Positions 47,470-57,546 of a DNA stretch of 64,000 nucleotides are shown one piece after another. Origin of the DNA: Mycobacteroides sp. LB1 (GTDB lineage: Bacteria; Actinomycetota; Actinomycetes; Mycobacteriales; Mycobacteriaceae). The number at the start of each line of letters is the position of its first letter. Position 1 is the stretch's first letter. The DNA is taken from contig NZ_JACCFF010000003.1 of NCBI RefSeq assembly GCF_013449725.1, positions 248,001 to 312,000 of the forward strand. The letters run 5' to 3'. The notes under the pieces were generated by a model that saw nothing but the letters and a program-made list of their open reading frames with translations, was not told the origin of the DNA and ran no database searches. The translations under genes were made by a program, and so were the position numbers.

Positions 47470-48321
47470 ATGGCTGACACCAAGTACCCGTTCAACAACG
47501 AGGGCCTCGACCAGTGGGGTGCCGAGGAGACCATCGAGGTCGACAAGGAAAAGTTGATCGCCTACGCCGAGGCCACCAACGACCCGATCGAGGAGCATCG
47601 GAAGGGTGAGGTGGCGCCCCCGGTTTTCGCGGTGGTGCCGATCTTCCAGGCATTGGTGGGCACGACGATGAGCGTCGTTCCCTACCAATTGATCCCGCGA
47701 GTGGTGCATGGCGAGCAGTTCTTTCGCTTCACACGGCCGATCAAACCCGGTGACATCCTCAAGGCGCGATCGAAGATGATCGGTTACGAGGGCATGGAGA
47801 ACGGCACCCGTGGGACGGTCTTTGCCGAAACACGAGATGCTGCAGGCGATCTGGTGAACGAGCAGTGGGTGACGTTCTTCTTCAGGAAGTACGACGTCGG
47901 CGAGACCCGTGGAGAGTTGGGTCCAAGCGCCGTGCTGGACGAGGCGGTTAAGGCCAACGCGCCCGCCGCGACGCTCACGCAGCATGTCGACGACGATCAG
48001 ACATTCCGGTACGCACCTGCGGCCGGTGACCCGATGCCGATCCACCTCGATAACGATGCCGCGGTGGCAGCTGGGCTACCCGGCATCATCGCGCATGGCT
48101 TGTGCACCATGGCCTTTACCTCATGGGCGGCCCTGACCGAGCTGGCCGATTCGCGCACCGAGCGGCTCAAGGAGCTGGCAGTTCGGTTCGCCAAGCCGGT
48201 GCTGCCCGGTCAGGACATCACCACGAATTTCTGGACCAACGGTGCCGCAGGCACCTTCTCGTACGAAACAAATGTCGGCGAGGACCTTGTCATCAAAAAC
48301 GGCCACGCGGCCGTCTCCTAG
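47470..48321 (+). CDS. MaoC/FAS1-like (R)-specific enoyl-CoA hydratase
   Basis: 283 aa double hotdog protein. The N-terminal half is FAS1-like dehydratase (KLIAYAEATNDPIEEHR, FFRFTRPIKPGDI). The C-terminal MaoC half has the hydratase motif YAPAAGDPMPIHLDNDAA, with Asp/His catalysts, and GIIAHGLCTMAF. Hydrates trans-2-enoyl-CoA to (R)-3-hydroxyacyl-CoA for the following SDR. ATG 47470 follows GGGGTTGGC, 17 nt after the thiolase stop. Confidence 0.88.
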   Translation: MADTKYPFNNEGLDQWGAEETIEVDKEKLIAYAEATNDPIEEHRKGEVAPPVFAVVPIFQALVGTTMSVVPYQLIPRVVHGEQFFRFTRPIKPGDILKARSKMIGYEGMENGTRGTVFAETRDAAGDLVNEQWVTFFFRKYDVGETRGELGPSAVLDEAVKANAPAATLTQHVDDDQTFRYAPAAGDPMPIHLDNDAAVAAGLPGIIAHGLCTMAFTSWAALTELADSRTERLKELAVRFAKPVLPGQDITTNFWTNGAAGTFSYETNVGEDLVIKNGHAAVS

Positions 48322-48337
48322 CTCGAAGGGAAGAAAC

Positions 48338-49216
48338 ATGGGACAACTTGACGGACGGGTAGCGGTCATCACCGGTGCCGGACGTGGCATCGGTCGTGAG
48401 CACGCGCTGCTTTTCGCCAAGGAGGGCGCGTCGGTGGTCGTCAACGACCTCGGCGGTGCCAATGACGGCAGCGGGTCGGACGCGGGACCGGCGCAGGAAG
48501 TGGTTGACGAGATCACTGCGGCCGGCGGCAAAGCCGTTGCCAACACCGATAACATCTCGACTTGGGCGGGTGCGTCCAACCTAGTCAGCCAGGCCGTCGA
48601 GACGTTCGGCACGCTGGATGCCGTCGTGAACAACGCGGGGATTCTGCGCGATGGTTTTGTCGCCGGGCTCGAGGAAGACCAGTGGGATTCGGTCATCCAG
48701 GTGCACCTCAAGGGCCACTTCTCGGTGCTGCGCCACGCAGCAGCGTATTGGAAGGCCCAGGCGAAGGCGGGCGCCGATGTCAAGGCCACCGTCGTCAACA
48801 CCGCATCGGATTCCGGTGTGACACTGCCGAACCCGGGGCAGGGCAACTACGGTGCCGCCAAGGCGGCAATCGCGGCGCTGTCCTGTGTCGCAGCCGCCGA
48901 GCTGGAGCGGTACGGGGTCAAGGTGAATGCTATTGCGCCCGTTGCCCGTACCCGGCTCACCCTCGCCACCCCCGGTATGGGTGCGATCTTCGCGGCCCCG
49001 GTCGATGAGGGACAGTTCGATATGTTCAGTCCCGCCAACATCTCTCCGCTTGTTGCGTATTTGAGCACCGAGAAGAACCCGTGGACCGGGCAGGTCTTCA
49101 AGGTGACGGGCGGCTCTATCCAACGTCTCAAGGGATGGTCGGTGACCGAGACCGCCGAGACCGACGGCCCGTGGAGCATTGATCTGGTGCGCGAGAGCGT
49201 CGAACCCTGGAAGTGA
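48338..49216 (+). CDS. MFE-2-like SDR, (R)-3-hydroxyacyl-CoA dehydrogenase
   Basis: 292 aa SDR like the dehydrogenase part of peroxisomal multifunctional enzyme type 2. Features are VAVITGAGRGIGREHALLFA, SVVVNDLGGANDG, VNNAGILRDG and the active-site Y-x3-K (NYGAAKAAIAAL). It oxidises (R)-3-hydroxyacyl-CoA to the keto form. ATG 48338 follows GAAGGGAAG, 17 nt after the hydratase stop. Confidence 0.88.
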   Translation: MGQLDGRVAVITGAGRGIGREHALLFAKEGASVVVNDLGGANDGSGSDAGPAQEVVDEITAAGGKAVANTDNISTWAGASNLVSQAVETFGTLDAVVNNAGILRDGFVAGLEEDQWDSVIQVHLKGHFSVLRHAAAYWKAQAKAGADVKATVVNTASDSGVTLPNPGQGNYGAAKAAIAALSCVAAAELERYGVKVNAIAPVARTRLTLATPGMGAIFAAPVDEGQFDMFSPANISPLVAYLSTEKNPWTGQVFKVTGGSIQRLKGWSVTETAETDGPWSIDLVRESVEPWK

Positions 49217-49229
49217 TGACGCGCGCGGA

Positions 49230-49256
49230 GGCGGGTCGCCGATCAGGCGGCCCGCC
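49230..49256. terminator. Bidirectional terminator hairpin
   Basis: An 11-bp stem with one U-G pair: GGCGGGTCGCC (49230-49240) with GGCGGCCCGCC (49246-49256), loop GATCA. It lies between the convergent SDR gene (ends 49216) and the aldo/keto reductase gene (ends 49243), overlapping the latter's last codons. Confidence 0.65.
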
Positions 49257-50145
49257 GCACCGGCTTGTCCCGGTGCCACCTGCTCCGCGGAGAATGATGC
49301 GCCGAGAATCCTTCGTTGGGGTGCGTTCCTAATCGGCCTTCGGGGTTATCGAGCTGGGTGAAGACCTCGAAATCCTCTGGAGACAAACTGAAGTCGAATA
49401 TCTGTAGATTCTCGGCCAGTCTGTGAGGAGAGCAGGTTTTGGGGATCACCACATGACCGAGCTCAATGTGCCATCGCAAGATCAGCTGCGCGGTCGTCTT
49501 ATTGTGCTTGGCTGCTAGCGTGGTCAGCAGAGAGTCTCCCGCGGTCCCGATGCCCTGAGCCAGCGGACTCCATGCCTCGGTCACAATCTCGCGCTCGGTG
49601 TTGAACTGCCGTAATTCTCGCTGCTGGAAGTACGGGTGCAGCTCTACCTGGTTGACCACGGGTAGCACACCGGTCTCGTCGACGATGGCGTGCACATGCT
49701 CGGGTTCGAAGTTGGACACACCGATGGCACGGATCGCGCCGGAGAGATAAAGCTGCACGATCTGCCGCCAAGCGGCCACATATTGCCCGTTATCTGGTGC
49801 GGGCCAATGGATTAGAAATAGGTCAACGTAACCGGTGCCGAGGGCATCGAGGCTCCGGGCGAAAGCATCCGCGACATCGCGGAAATCGTCTACCCATAGC
49901 TTCGTGGTGATGAAAATGTCTTCCCTGGGTACGTCGGAACGGGAGATGCCGAGACCGACGCCGCGTTCATTGCCGTACTTGGTGGCGGTGTCGATATGTC
50001 GGTATCCGGCTTCAATAGCCTGTCGGACAACAGTTTCCGCCTCATCATCGGGAATGGCGGCGACGCCGAGGCCGAGTTGGGGAATGTCGACACCGTTGTG
50101 GAAGCGAACTTGCGGAACAGTGCATGGTGGCACGAGGGACTCCAA
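49243..50145 (-). CDS. Aldo/keto reductase
   Basis: 300 aa NADPH-dependent (alpha/beta)8 reductase. The catalytic tetrad is in HIDTATKYGNE (Asp, Tyr), TTKLW (Lys) and FLIHWP (His). NADPH contacts are IGVSNFEPEH and VVIPKTCSPHRLAENLQIF. Substrate unknown. A set of inverted repeats lies 51-97 bp upstream (50196-50242), so it is probably tightly regulated. Ends inside a bidirectional hairpin. Confidence 0.9.
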   Translation of the reverse strand: MESLVPPCTVPQVRFHNGVDIPQLGLGVAAIPDDEAETVVRQAIEAGYRHIDTATKYGNERGVGLGISRSDVPREDIFITTKLWVDDFRDVADAFARSLDALGTGYVDLFLIHWPAPDNGQYVAAWRQIVQLYLSGAIRAIGVSNFEPEHVHAIVDETGVLPVVNQVELHPYFQQRELRQFNTEREIVTEAWSPLAQGIGTAGDSLLTTLAAKHNKTTAQLILRWHIELGHVVIPKTCSPHRLAENLQIFDFSLSPEDFEVFTQLDNPEGRLGTHPNEGFSAHHSPRSRWHRDKPVRRAA

Positions 50146-50195
50146 TCGCTCTGCGATTCATGGAGCAGCGGAATTGCCGGTACGCCACAGCCTTG

Positions 50196-50242
50196 TGACA
50201 GTTGAAACAGTACAACTGTCAGTTGATAAGCGCAGCTGTCAC
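50196..50242. promoter_or_regulatory. Compound operator upstream of the aldo/keto reductase
   Basis: TGACAGTTG (50196-50204) and CAACTGTCA (50213-50221) form a perfect 9-8-9 inverted repeat. The second half also makes a tight palindrome CAACTG-T-CAGTTG (50213-50225), and CAGCTGTCAC (50233-50242) adds a third half-site. Three copies of a CA[AG]CTGTCA unit imply cooperative dimers. Confidence 0.6.
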
Positions 50243-50344
50243 CGTGCTGCGTAATTGCTGTGAAGTAGCTGAAATCGCTGAATGGTAAGGGTTTTCGGCG
50301 AACCGCCTCATCCGCGATTTACAAGATCCTTACGCCGCTTGTTC

Positions 50345-51841
50345 CTATGCGGTGTTCCAATTCAACGTGTTGGTAACGGCCAGGCGCCAGTTCGCGAGCT
50401 CTGCGGCGCGCTGATCTGTCGGCATTCGCGGCGTCCATTGCCCCGCACGATGTCCGTGGCGGCGCAGCTCTTCCTTGTCCTTCCAGAAACCGACCGAAAG
50501 CCCCGCGGCATAGGCGGCGCCGAGGGACACCGTCTCGGGGACGGTGGTCCGCAGGATAGGAACATCGACTGCGTCCGCAAGGGTTTGCATGAGCAGGTTG
50601 TTGGCCGTCATGCCGCCGTCGACCTGCAGGCTGGCCAGTGAGACCCCGGCATCGACCTGCATGACGTCGACGACATCGTGCACCTGCCACGCGGTCGCCT
50701 CCAGCACGGCGCGCGCGAGATGGCCCTTGGTGACGTACGCCGTCAGTCCGGCAATGACACCGCGGGCGGCCGGTTCCCAATACGGGGCGAACATGCCGTA
50801 GAACGCGGGCACGATGTAGCAGCCCCCATTGTCGGGAACGCTGAGCGCCAGCGTTTCCACCTCGGAGGGAACATTGATCAACCCGAGCCCGTCGCGGAGC
50901 CACTGCACCAGTGAGCCGGTGGTGGCGATGGATCCCTCCAGCGCGTAGACCGGAGGTTCATCGCGGATTTGATAGCCCACCGTGGTGACCATCCCATTGC
51001 CGGAATGAACCGGTGTCGCACCGGTATTGAGCAGCACGAAGCCGCCGGTGCCGAGGGTGCATTTGCCCTCCCCGGGAAGGAAGCACGTATGTCCGAACAA
51101 GGCCGCCTGTTGGTCGCCGATCATGGCGCCAATCCGAATGCCCGGCACCGCTGTGGTCGTGTGGCCAAAATCGCCGACGCAGGAACGTATTTCGGGCAAA
51201 AGGGACCGGGGAACGTCCATGATGGATAACAGTTCCTCGCTCCACTGCAGAGTGTGTAGATCCATCAGCATGGTGCGGCTGGCATTGGTGACATCGGTGG
51301 CGTGCAGGCCGCCATCGACTCCGCCGGTCAGGTTCCATAGGACCCAGGTATCCATGGTTCCGAACATCAATTCGCCGGCTCGCGCTCTGGCCCTGAGGCT
51401 GGGGTCGGAGTCCAAGAGCCACCGGATTTTCGGGCCGGCGAAGTATGTCTCGAAGGAGAGTCCCGACAGCTCACGAACCCGGTCGCCATGGTCGGCGGCG
51501 AGCTGCTGCACCAGGATGTCGGTGCGGGTGTCGGTCCAGACTATCGAGCGTGCCACGGGCTGTCCGGTGGTCCGATCCCACAGCACGGTGGATTCACGCT
51601 GATTGGTGATGCCCAACGCGGCGATATCCGCAGGTGTGGCATCCGCTGCGAAGATTGCCTCCTCTGCAACGCGTTTGGTGGTCCGCCAGATCTCCATCGC
51701 GTCGTGCTCGACCCAGCCGGGGCGAGGATGGTGCTGGCGATGCTCGTATTGCGAGACCGAAACCAGCTGTCCGTCATGGTCGAACAGGATGCACCGGGTC
51801 GAGGTGGTGCCCTGGTCGATCGCCGCTACGTAGCGCGTCAT
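50345..51841 (-). CDS. glpK: Glycerol kinase, first copy
   Basis: Phosphorylates glycerol to sn-glycerol-3-phosphate. 498 aa FGGY kinase: [26 protein letters not shown] and VWTDTRT (glycerol-contact Arg, Glu and Trp), GMVTTVGYQIRDEP, GDQQAALFGHTCF and VDGGMTANNLLMQ. It is read away from the glpF-glpK-glpD operon and overlaps the IclR gene by 4 nt, so the two are co-expressed. The window carries a second glpK at 53508-55025 with clearly diverged sequence. Confidence 0.93.
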   Translation of the reverse strand: MTRYVAAIDQGTTSTRCILFDHDGQLVSVSQYEHRQHHPRPGWVEHDAMEIWRTTKRVAEEAIFAADATPADIAALGITNQRESTVLWDRTTGQPVARSIVWTDTRTDILVQQLAADHGDRVRELSGLSFETYFAGPKIRWLLDSDPSLRARARAGELMFGTMDTWVLWNLTGGVDGGLHATDVTNASRTMLMDLHTLQWSEELLSIMDVPRSLLPEIRSCVGDFGHTTTAVPGIRIGAMIGDQQAALFGHTCFLPGEGKCTLGTGGFVLLNTGATPVHSGNGMVTTVGYQIRDEPPVYALEGSIATTGSLVQWLRDGLGLINVPSEVETLALSVPDNGGCYIVPAFYGMFAPYWEPAARGVIAGLTAYVTKGHLARAVLEATAWQVHDVVDVMQVDAGVSLASLQVDGGMTANNLLMQTLADAVDVPILRTTVPETVSLGAAYAAGLSVGFWKDKEELRRHGHRAGQWTPRMPTDQRAAELANWRLAVTNTLNWNTA

Positions 51842-52605
51842 CGGGGCAGCCGATATCCGAAATTGGCCGAGATCACCCGAGCCACACGGCTCACCTCATT
51901 CACCAAGCGGGGCCGCGGTACGAGCCGGGTATCGCATAGCCGGTCGGTGGGGCCGCTGACGCCGATCGCCGCGATGACCAGGCCGCCGCGAGCGCGGATC
52001 GGTGCCGCAATACCCGCATTGTCGATCCACAGCTCACCGACATCGCACGCCCACCCGGAGGTTCGCACCGCCGCCAGCTGACGTCTCAACTGTGGTGGGG
52101 TGCGGACGGTGCGATGGGTCATGGGCTCCAGTGGCTCGGCGAACACCGCATCGGCTGCGGCGGGGCGAAAGGCCAAGAGCACCTTGCCGAGTGCGCATGC
52201 ATATGCGGGCCACCGGGCGCCAACGTCCACGGTATCGCGGGATGCGTTGGGCCCGAAGACATGATGAGCGATGACAGCTTCGGCGCCGTCCAGCACGGCG
52301 ACGTGCACGGTTTCGGAGGAACGAGCCGCGAGAGAGTCCGCATAGTTGAGCGATTGCGCACGTATCGAATTGGCGCTGTGGGCCACGGGAGGCGCGGCGA
52401 TCACGCCGGACTGGAAGTACCGGCTGGTGTTCGGATCTTGGCCGACGAACCCGACCTCGTACAGCGTGCGGATCAGTCCATGGGCGGTGGGCTTGGGCAG
52501 ACCCAGCGCGCGCGCCACCTGACCGACCCCCAGCGGCTCGGGGCTGTCGGCCAGGACTCGCAGGATCGCAGCCGCTCGTTCGACCGCCTGCACAGAACCG
52601 GGCAT
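51838..52605 (-). CDS. IclR-family regulator of the glycerol locus
   Basis: 255 aa. The winged HTH lies near the N-terminus (LGVGQVARALGLPKPTAHGL), followed by the IclR effector domain (SSETVHVAVLDGAEAVIAHH, RWPAYACALGKVLLAF). Start MPGSVQAVERAA at 52605, 8 nt after TAGCCT (52614-52619), hence probably leaderless. Divergent from glpF across 94 bp with a 16-bp palindrome. Likely equivalent to the Streptomyces glycerol repressor GylR. Confidence 0.86.
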   Translation of the reverse strand: MPGSVQAVERAAAILRVLADSPEPLGVGQVARALGLPKPTAHGLIRTLYEVGFVGQDPNTSRYFQSGVIAAPPVAHSANSIRAQSLNYADSLAARSSETVHVAVLDGAEAVIAHHVFGPNASRDTVDVGARWPAYACALGKVLLAFRPAAADAVFAEPLEPMTHRTVRTPPQLRRQLAAVRTSGWACDVGELWIDNAGIAAPIRARGGLVIAAIGVSGPTDRLCDTRLVPRPRLVNEVSRVARVISANFGYRLPR

Positions 52606-52625
52606 CGGAACCCAGGCTAGCCAGT

Positions 52626-52641
52626 AACGATCAAGATCGTT
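52626..52641. promoter_or_regulatory. Probable IclR operator between the regulator and glpF
   Basis: AACGATC-AA-GATCGTT, a perfect 7-2-7 palindrome. It lies about 21-36 bp upstream of the IclR gene start, over its -35 region, and about 60-75 bp before the glpF start, suiting control of both divergent units. Confidence 0.62.
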
Positions 52642-52699
52642 CGACAATGCCGAATACCATCTCTTGTGACCCGCGACACCCACCCCTAGATTTGGTGAG

Positions 52700-53515
52700 A
52701 TGAGGCACATGGGCCAGCTGGCTGCGGAGTTCGTCGGCACGCTGATCCTGATCCTGTTCGGCGTGGGTGTCGTCGCGCAGGTGGTCACGGCGGGGGACCA
52801 GGACTATGGCAACCACAACTCCATCGTCTGGGCCTGGGGCATCGGCGTCACATTGGGCATCTTCGCCGCGGCTCGTGTTTCTGGTGCGCATCTCAACCCG
52901 GCGGTCACCGTGGCGTTGGCGGCCTTCCGCGGGTTCCCATGGAAGCAGGTTCTCCCGTTCATCGCCGCCCAGACCACCGGGGCGTTCGTGGCGGCACTGC
53001 TGGTTCGGTGGAACTACGGCAGCGTGCTGGCGGCCGTGGATCCCGGACATACCGTTGCGACACAGGGTGTCTTCTCCACGCTTCCGGGTAACGGTGCGCT
53101 CGATGTCAGCCTGTGGGGCGGCCTGCGCGACCAGATCATCGGCACGGCCATCTTGCTGTTCCTGATCTTCGCCATCACGGACCGGCGCAATATCCGCATG
53201 TCCGAGAGCGCCACGCCGTTCGCGATTGGCGCGGTTGTCGTCGGATTGGGTATGGCGTGGGGGTCGATCGCCGGGTATGCCATCAACCCGGCACGCGATT
53301 TCGGTCCCCGGCTCGCGTCGTATCTCACCGGCTTCGATACGGCGTTCCTGGACCAGCACGGCGCACAGTACTGGTGGGTGCCGATCGTCGGTCCACTTAT
53401 CGGTGGCCTTCTGGGCGCCGCGCTATACCGGTACCTGGTGGAACCTTTCCTGCCTGTAGACGACGATTTCGTAACCCAACCCCCTTCGCACACCGAGGAG
53501 TTCGCCAATGGCTGA
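52700..53515 (+). CDS. glpF: Glycerol facilitator (aquaglyceroporin)
   Basis: 271 aa, six membrane helices and both half-helix motifs: [16 protein letters not shown] and [16 protein letters not shown]. The Asp after the second NPAR is the aquaglyceroporin marker. Passive glycerol entry. TAGATT (52687-52692) ends 7 nt before ATG 52700, a leaderless layout. The 3' end overlaps the second glpK by 8 nt. Confidence 0.94.
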   Translation: MRHMGQLAAEFVGTLILILFGVGVVAQVVTAGDQDYGNHNSIVWAWGIGVTLGIFAAARVSGAHLNPAVTVALAAFRGFPWKQVLPFIAAQTTGAFVAALLVRWNYGSVLAAVDPGHTVATQGVFSTLPGNGALDVSLWGGLRDQIIGTAILLFLIFAITDRRNIRMSESATPFAIGAVVVGLGMAWGSIAGYAINPARDFGPRLASYLTGFDTAFLDQHGAQYWWVPIVGPLIGGLLGAALYRYLVEPFLPVDDDFVTQPPSHTEEFANG

Positions 53516-55025
53516 TTTCGTGGCATCGATCGATCAGGGCACGACGAGCACGCGTGCCATGATCTTCAACCACGCCGGAGAGGTGATGGGCCGCCATCAA
53601 CTCGAACATCAGCAGATCCTGCCGCGGGCAGGCTGGGTGGAACACAACCCGGTGGAGATCTGGGAGCGCACCGCGTCCGTGTTGACTACCGCACTGAACT
53701 CCACGGGGCTCGGTGCCATCGACCTTGCGGCACTGGGTATTACCAACCAGCGCGAGACAACGCTGGTGTGGAACAAGCGCACCGGCCGCCCGTACTACAA
53801 CGCCATCGTGTGGCAGGACACCCGTACCGACCGCATCGCCTCCGCATTGGACCGGGACGGCCGGGGAGATGTGATTCGACGCAAGGCGGGGTTGCCGCCG
53901 GCCACCTACTTCTCCGGCGGCAAGATCCAATGGATCCTCGAGAACATCGACGGGGTGCGCCGTGACGCGGAGAACGGCGAGGCGATCTTTGGAACCACCG
54001 ACAGCTGGCTGTTGTGGAATTTGACCGGGGGAGTCGATGGCGGGGTGCATGTCACGGACGTCACCAACGCCAGCCGCACCATGTTGATGAATCTGGAGAC
54101 CCTCGACTGGGATGAGGAACTTCTTGGTTTCTTCGGTGTGCCGCGGCAGATGCTGCCCGATATCCGGCCTTCATCATCACCGGAACCGTATGGCTTGACC
54201 CAGCTTTCGGGCCCCGCGCGGGGTGAGGTGCCGCTCACCGGCGATCTCGGGGACCAGCAGGCGGCCATGGTCGGTCAGGTATGTCTGGAGGCCGGCGAGG
54301 CGAAAAACACCTATGGCACCGGCAATTTCCTGCTGCTCAACACCGGCGAAGACCTGGTGCGTTCCAAGAATGGGCTGCTGACCACAGTCTGCTACCAGTT
54401 CGCCAACAACAAACCCGTATACGCACTGGAGGGTTCGATCGCGGTGACCGGATCAGCCGTGCAATGGCTGCGAGATCAGCTGGGAATCATCAGCGGCGCC
54501 GCCGAGAGCGAGGATTTGGCCCGGCAGGTACCGGACAGTGGCGGTATGTACTTCGTGCCCGCATTCTCGGGTCTGTTTGCACCGTATTGGCGTTCGGATG
54601 CACGCGGAGCCATTGTGGGGATGTCGCGGTTCAACACCAACGCGCATCTGGCGCGCGCGACGCTTGAGGCGATCTGCTATCAGAGCCGTGAGGTTGTCGA
54701 GGCGATGGAGGCCGACTCGGGTGTGCACCTTGAGGTGCTCAAGGTGGACGGCGGTATCACCGCCAACGAACTCTGTATGCAAATCCAGGCCGACACGCTC
54801 GGCGTCGACGTCGTCAAACCCGTTGTTGCCGAGACAACCGCGCTGGGTGCGGCATATGCGGCAGGGCTGGCCGTCGGTTTTTGGAAGGACGCCGACGACC
54901 TGCGACAGAACTGGCAGGAAGATAAGCGATGGAGCTCATCGATCACGGAACAGCAGCGTGCCGAGGGGTTCACGGGCTGGAAAAAGGCTGTACAGCGCAC
55001 ACTGGATTGGGTTGACGTCTCATGA
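53508..55025 (+). CDS. glpK: Glycerol kinase, second copy
   Basis: 505 aa. [50 protein letters not shown] and [15 protein letters not shown] are the kinase landmarks. It lies between glpF and glpD with overlaps of 8 and 4 nt, so this copy belongs to the uptake-phosphorylation-oxidation operon. It keeps the same glycerol-contact residues as the copy at 50345-51841. Confidence 0.95.
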   Translation: MADFVASIDQGTTSTRAMIFNHAGEVMGRHQLEHQQILPRAGWVEHNPVEIWERTASVLTTALNSTGLGAIDLAALGITNQRETTLVWNKRTGRPYYNAIVWQDTRTDRIASALDRDGRGDVIRRKAGLPPATYFSGGKIQWILENIDGVRRDAENGEAIFGTTDSWLLWNLTGGVDGGVHVTDVTNASRTMLMNLETLDWDEELLGFFGVPRQMLPDIRPSSSPEPYGLTQLSGPARGEVPLTGDLGDQQAAMVGQVCLEAGEAKNTYGTGNFLLLNTGEDLVRSKNGLLTTVCYQFANNKPVYALEGSIAVTGSAVQWLRDQLGIISGAAESEDLARQVPDSGGMYFVPAFSGLFAPYWRSDARGAIVGMSRFNTNAHLARATLEAICYQSREVVEAMEADSGVHLEVLKVDGGITANELCMQIQADTLGVDVVKPVVAETTALGAAYAAGLAVGFWKDADDLRQNWQEDKRWSSSITEQQRAEGFTGWKKAVQRTLDWVDVS

Positions 55026-56749
55026 GTTCGAAAACGGAACCGTTGAGCCCGACGGGTCGAGCGGCAGCATTGGCCCGGTTGGAGGCCGACGAGCTGGATA
55101 TTCTCGTCATCGGCGGCGGAGTCACTGGTTCAGGAATTGCACTTGACGCGGTAACACGCGGATTGACAACCGGTTTGGTAGAAGCACGGGACTATGCGGC
55201 CGGTACCTCGAGCCGCTCCTCGAAGCTGTTCCACGGTGGACTGCGGTATCTCGAACAGTTCAACTTCTCGCTGGTGTTCGAGGCGCTGCGCGAGCGCCAG
55301 CTGGTGCTCAAGACGCTGGCACCGCATTTGGCCCGGCCGGTTCCGTTCCTGTATCCGCTCTCGGCGCCGGTGATCGACAGGGTGTATGCCGGGTTGGGCA
55401 TTGGGGTGTACGACATCATGGGTGCCGGCCGCGGCGTGCCGTCACACATGCGGCACCTGGGGCGGCACAAGACGATTGAGGCATTTCCGTCGGTCAACCG
55501 CACGAATGTCCGGGGTGCGATCAAGTTTTACGAGGGACAGGTGGACGATGCACGTCACACTATGACGCTGGCGCGGACAGCTGCCCGATACGGGGCGCTG
55601 TGTGCGACGAGTACCCGCGTGATCGGATTTCTGCGCGAGCGCGATGAGGTTGTCGGTGTTCGGGTACGCGACCTGGAGAGCGGTCGTGAGTTCGAGGTCC
55701 GTGCCCGGCAGACCATCAACGCGGCCGGCGTATGGACCGACGAGATTCAGCAAATGGTCGGTGGTCGAGGGCAATTCAATGTGCGTGCCTCCAAAGGTGT
55801 GCACATCCTGGTGCCCAGGGCGCGGATCAACTCCTCGGCGGGCATCATCACCCGTACCGAGAAGAGTCTGCTGTTCGTCATCCCGTGGGGCAGTCACTGG
55901 ATCATCGGAACCACCGACACCGACTGGGATCTGGACCTGGCACACCCGGCGGCCAGTCAGTCCGATATCGACTATCTACTGGAGCAGGCGAATGCGCTGT
56001 TGGCCGATCCGCTGGATCGCGATGACGTAGTAGGTGTGTATGCCGGTCTGCGGCCACTACTTTCGGGTGAGTCGGACTCCACAAGCAAGCTCTCGCGGGA
56101 ACACGCGGTGGCCAGCCCGGTGAAGGGACTCACCATGATCGCGGGTGGTAAGTACACCACCTACCGTGTCATGGCCAAGGATGCGGTCGACCATGCCGTG
56201 CATGGTCTGGAGCGGTTGGTGCCGGCGTCCATCACCGAACGGGTGCCATTGGTGGGGGCTGAAGGTTATGGCGCGCTGTGGAATGCGCGTGAGCGGGTGG
56301 CCGCCCGTACCGGTCTGCGGGTGAACACCGTCGAGCATCTGCTCGGCCGATACGGGTCGATGATCGACGAGGTGCTGGGACTTATCGACGATGACCCGAA
56401 GCTGGGCATGCCGATGGATGGCGCGCCGTCATACCTGAAGGCGGAAATCGTCTACGCCGCCAGCCATGAGGGTGCTCTGCATCTCGACGATCTACTCGCC
56501 CGGCGGACACGGATCGCGATCGAGACCTGGGATCGTGGCGATGCTGCGGCCCGGGAAGCCGCCGAATTGGTGGCTCCGGTGCTCGGCTGGGACGCTGCCG
56601 ATATCGATCGCGAGGTCGAGCATTATCAGAAACGCGTTGCCGCCGAGCGTGAATCGCAACGCGCGCCCGATGATAGAACGGCCGACGCAGCCCGCCTCGG
56701 CGCACCCGATGTACGGGGTGCCGTGACGGGCCGCGTGGTGGGACCTTAG
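55022..56749 (+). CDS. glpD: Aerobic glycerol-3-phosphate dehydrogenase
   Basis: Membrane-associated FAD enzyme that oxidises glycerol-3-phosphate to dihydroxyacetone phosphate and passes electrons to menaquinone. 575 aa: FAD motif [52 protein letters not shown] and [19 protein letters not shown] overlaps the glpK stop by 4 nt. The last codons fall in a hairpin shared with the convergent PadR gene. Confidence 0.94.
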   Translation: MSSKTEPLSPTGRAAALARLEADELDILVIGGGVTGSGIALDAVTRGLTTGLVEARDYAAGTSSRSSKLFHGGLRYLEQFNFSLVFEALRERQLVLKTLAPHLARPVPFLYPLSAPVIDRVYAGLGIGVYDIMGAGRGVPSHMRHLGRHKTIEAFPSVNRTNVRGAIKFYEGQVDDARHTMTLARTAARYGALCATSTRVIGFLRERDEVVGVRVRDLESGREFEVRARQTINAAGVWTDEIQQMVGGRGQFNVRASKGVHILVPRARINSSAGIITRTEKSLLFVIPWGSHWIIGTTDTDWDLDLAHPAASQSDIDYLLEQANALLADPLDRDDVVGVYAGLRPLLSGESDSTSKLSREHAVASPVKGLTMIAGGKYTTYRVMAKDAVDHAVHGLERLVPASITERVPLVGAEGYGALWNARERVAARTGLRVNTVEHLLGRYGSMIDEVLGLIDDDPKLGMPMDGAPSYLKAEIVYAASHEGALHLDDLLARRTRIAIETWDRGDAAAREAAELVAPVLGWDAADIDREVEHYQKRVAAERESQRAPDDRTADAARLGAPDVRGAVTGRVVGP

Positions 56750-56760
56750 GAAGGTCTCAC
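56738..56760. terminator. Bidirectional terminator hairpin between glpD and padR
   Basis: GTGGGACCTT (56738-56747) pairs with AAGGTCTCAC (56751-56760) with one wobble and a 3-nt loop. It contains the glpD stop and the last codon and stop of the leftward PadR gene. Confidence 0.6.
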
Positions 56761-57497
56761 TCGGTTTCGCCGAGGATGCCGTAGATCTGCTTGCGGGCAG
56801 AGTTCACGATCTCGATGATCCGCTGCTGTTGTTCGGGTGAGGCGGCGTGTGCCGATTGCGCGACTGCGCCCATCAGCTGGCCGAGTGCCGAACGCAGGTC
56901 GAGTACCGACGGGTCGGCGTCTTCGTTGATCTTGTCCCAGGGCGGGGTATCGACCTTCTCGGCGGTCGATTTACCTTCCTCGGTGAGCTCGAACTGCTTG
57001 CGGCTGCCGCTGCCCTCGGTCTCGGTGATGAGGCCCTCGTCGACGAGCAGTTGCAATGTCGGATAGACCGAACCAGGGCTCGGACGCCAGATGTTGTTAC
57101 TGCGCTCCGCGATCTCACGGATCATCTCGTAGCCGTGCATCGGACGCTCGATTAGCAGCGCCAGGATGGCGGCCCGGACGTCGCCGCGCTGGCCACGTCC
57201 TCGTCCGCGTCCCCGCGGCTGGTCACCGAAGCCAAACCCGGGACCGAATCCGGGACCGAGGCCCCGACCGAAGGGCCCGAAACCGGGACCGAATCCGCCG
57301 CGCATGAACGCGCCCGGTCCGCTGTGGCCGGCCCAGGCCCGCTCGTGGGATTCGCCGTGCGGATCGCATTCATGTTGACGGCCACCGTGGCGACGGCCTC
57401 GTGAGCCTGGTCCGCGACGTGTGGGGTCGAATCCGAATCCAAATCCAAATGGTGTGTCGGGCCGGAACTGTTCGGCCCTTTCCTCGTGGGAAGTCAT
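56757..57497 (-). CDS. PadR-family regulator with Gly/Phe/Arg-rich N-terminus
   Basis: 246 aa. The first ~110 residues are low complexity (FGFGFGFD, GFGPGFGPFGRGLGPGFGPG, then RGRGRGRGQRG). A canonical PadR winged helix follows (AAILALLIERPMHGYEMIRE, SPGSVYPTLQLLVDEGLI) and a helical C-terminus (QQQRIIEIVNSARKQIYGI). The start MTSHEERAEQF at 57497 is set by AAGGAGAT 4 nt upstream; the reading frame stays open far further upstream without support. CGATATATCG lies 50 bp upstream. It shares its design with the protein at 2072-2647. The effector is unknown. Confidence 0.86.
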   Translation of the reverse strand: MTSHEERAEQFRPDTPFGFGFGFDPTRRGPGSRGRRHGGRQHECDPHGESHERAWAGHSGPGAFMRGGFGPGFGPFGRGLGPGFGPGFGFGDQPRGRGRGRGQRGDVRAAILALLIERPMHGYEMIREIAERSNNIWRPSPGSVYPTLQLLVDEGLITETEGSGSRKQFELTEEGKSTAEKVDTPPWDKINEDADPSVLDLRSALGQLMGAVAQSAHAASPEQQQRIIEIVNSARKQIYGILGETE

Positions 57498-57546
57498 GCG
57501 TATCTCCTTGTGCTTGGGGGAGGCGGTAGCGCCTCTCGATAGATAA

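Noticed and set aside
52606..52788. 61-codon N-terminal extension of the IclR regulator
   Set aside because: It would cover the palindrome and the divergent promoter; family homology starts at 52605.
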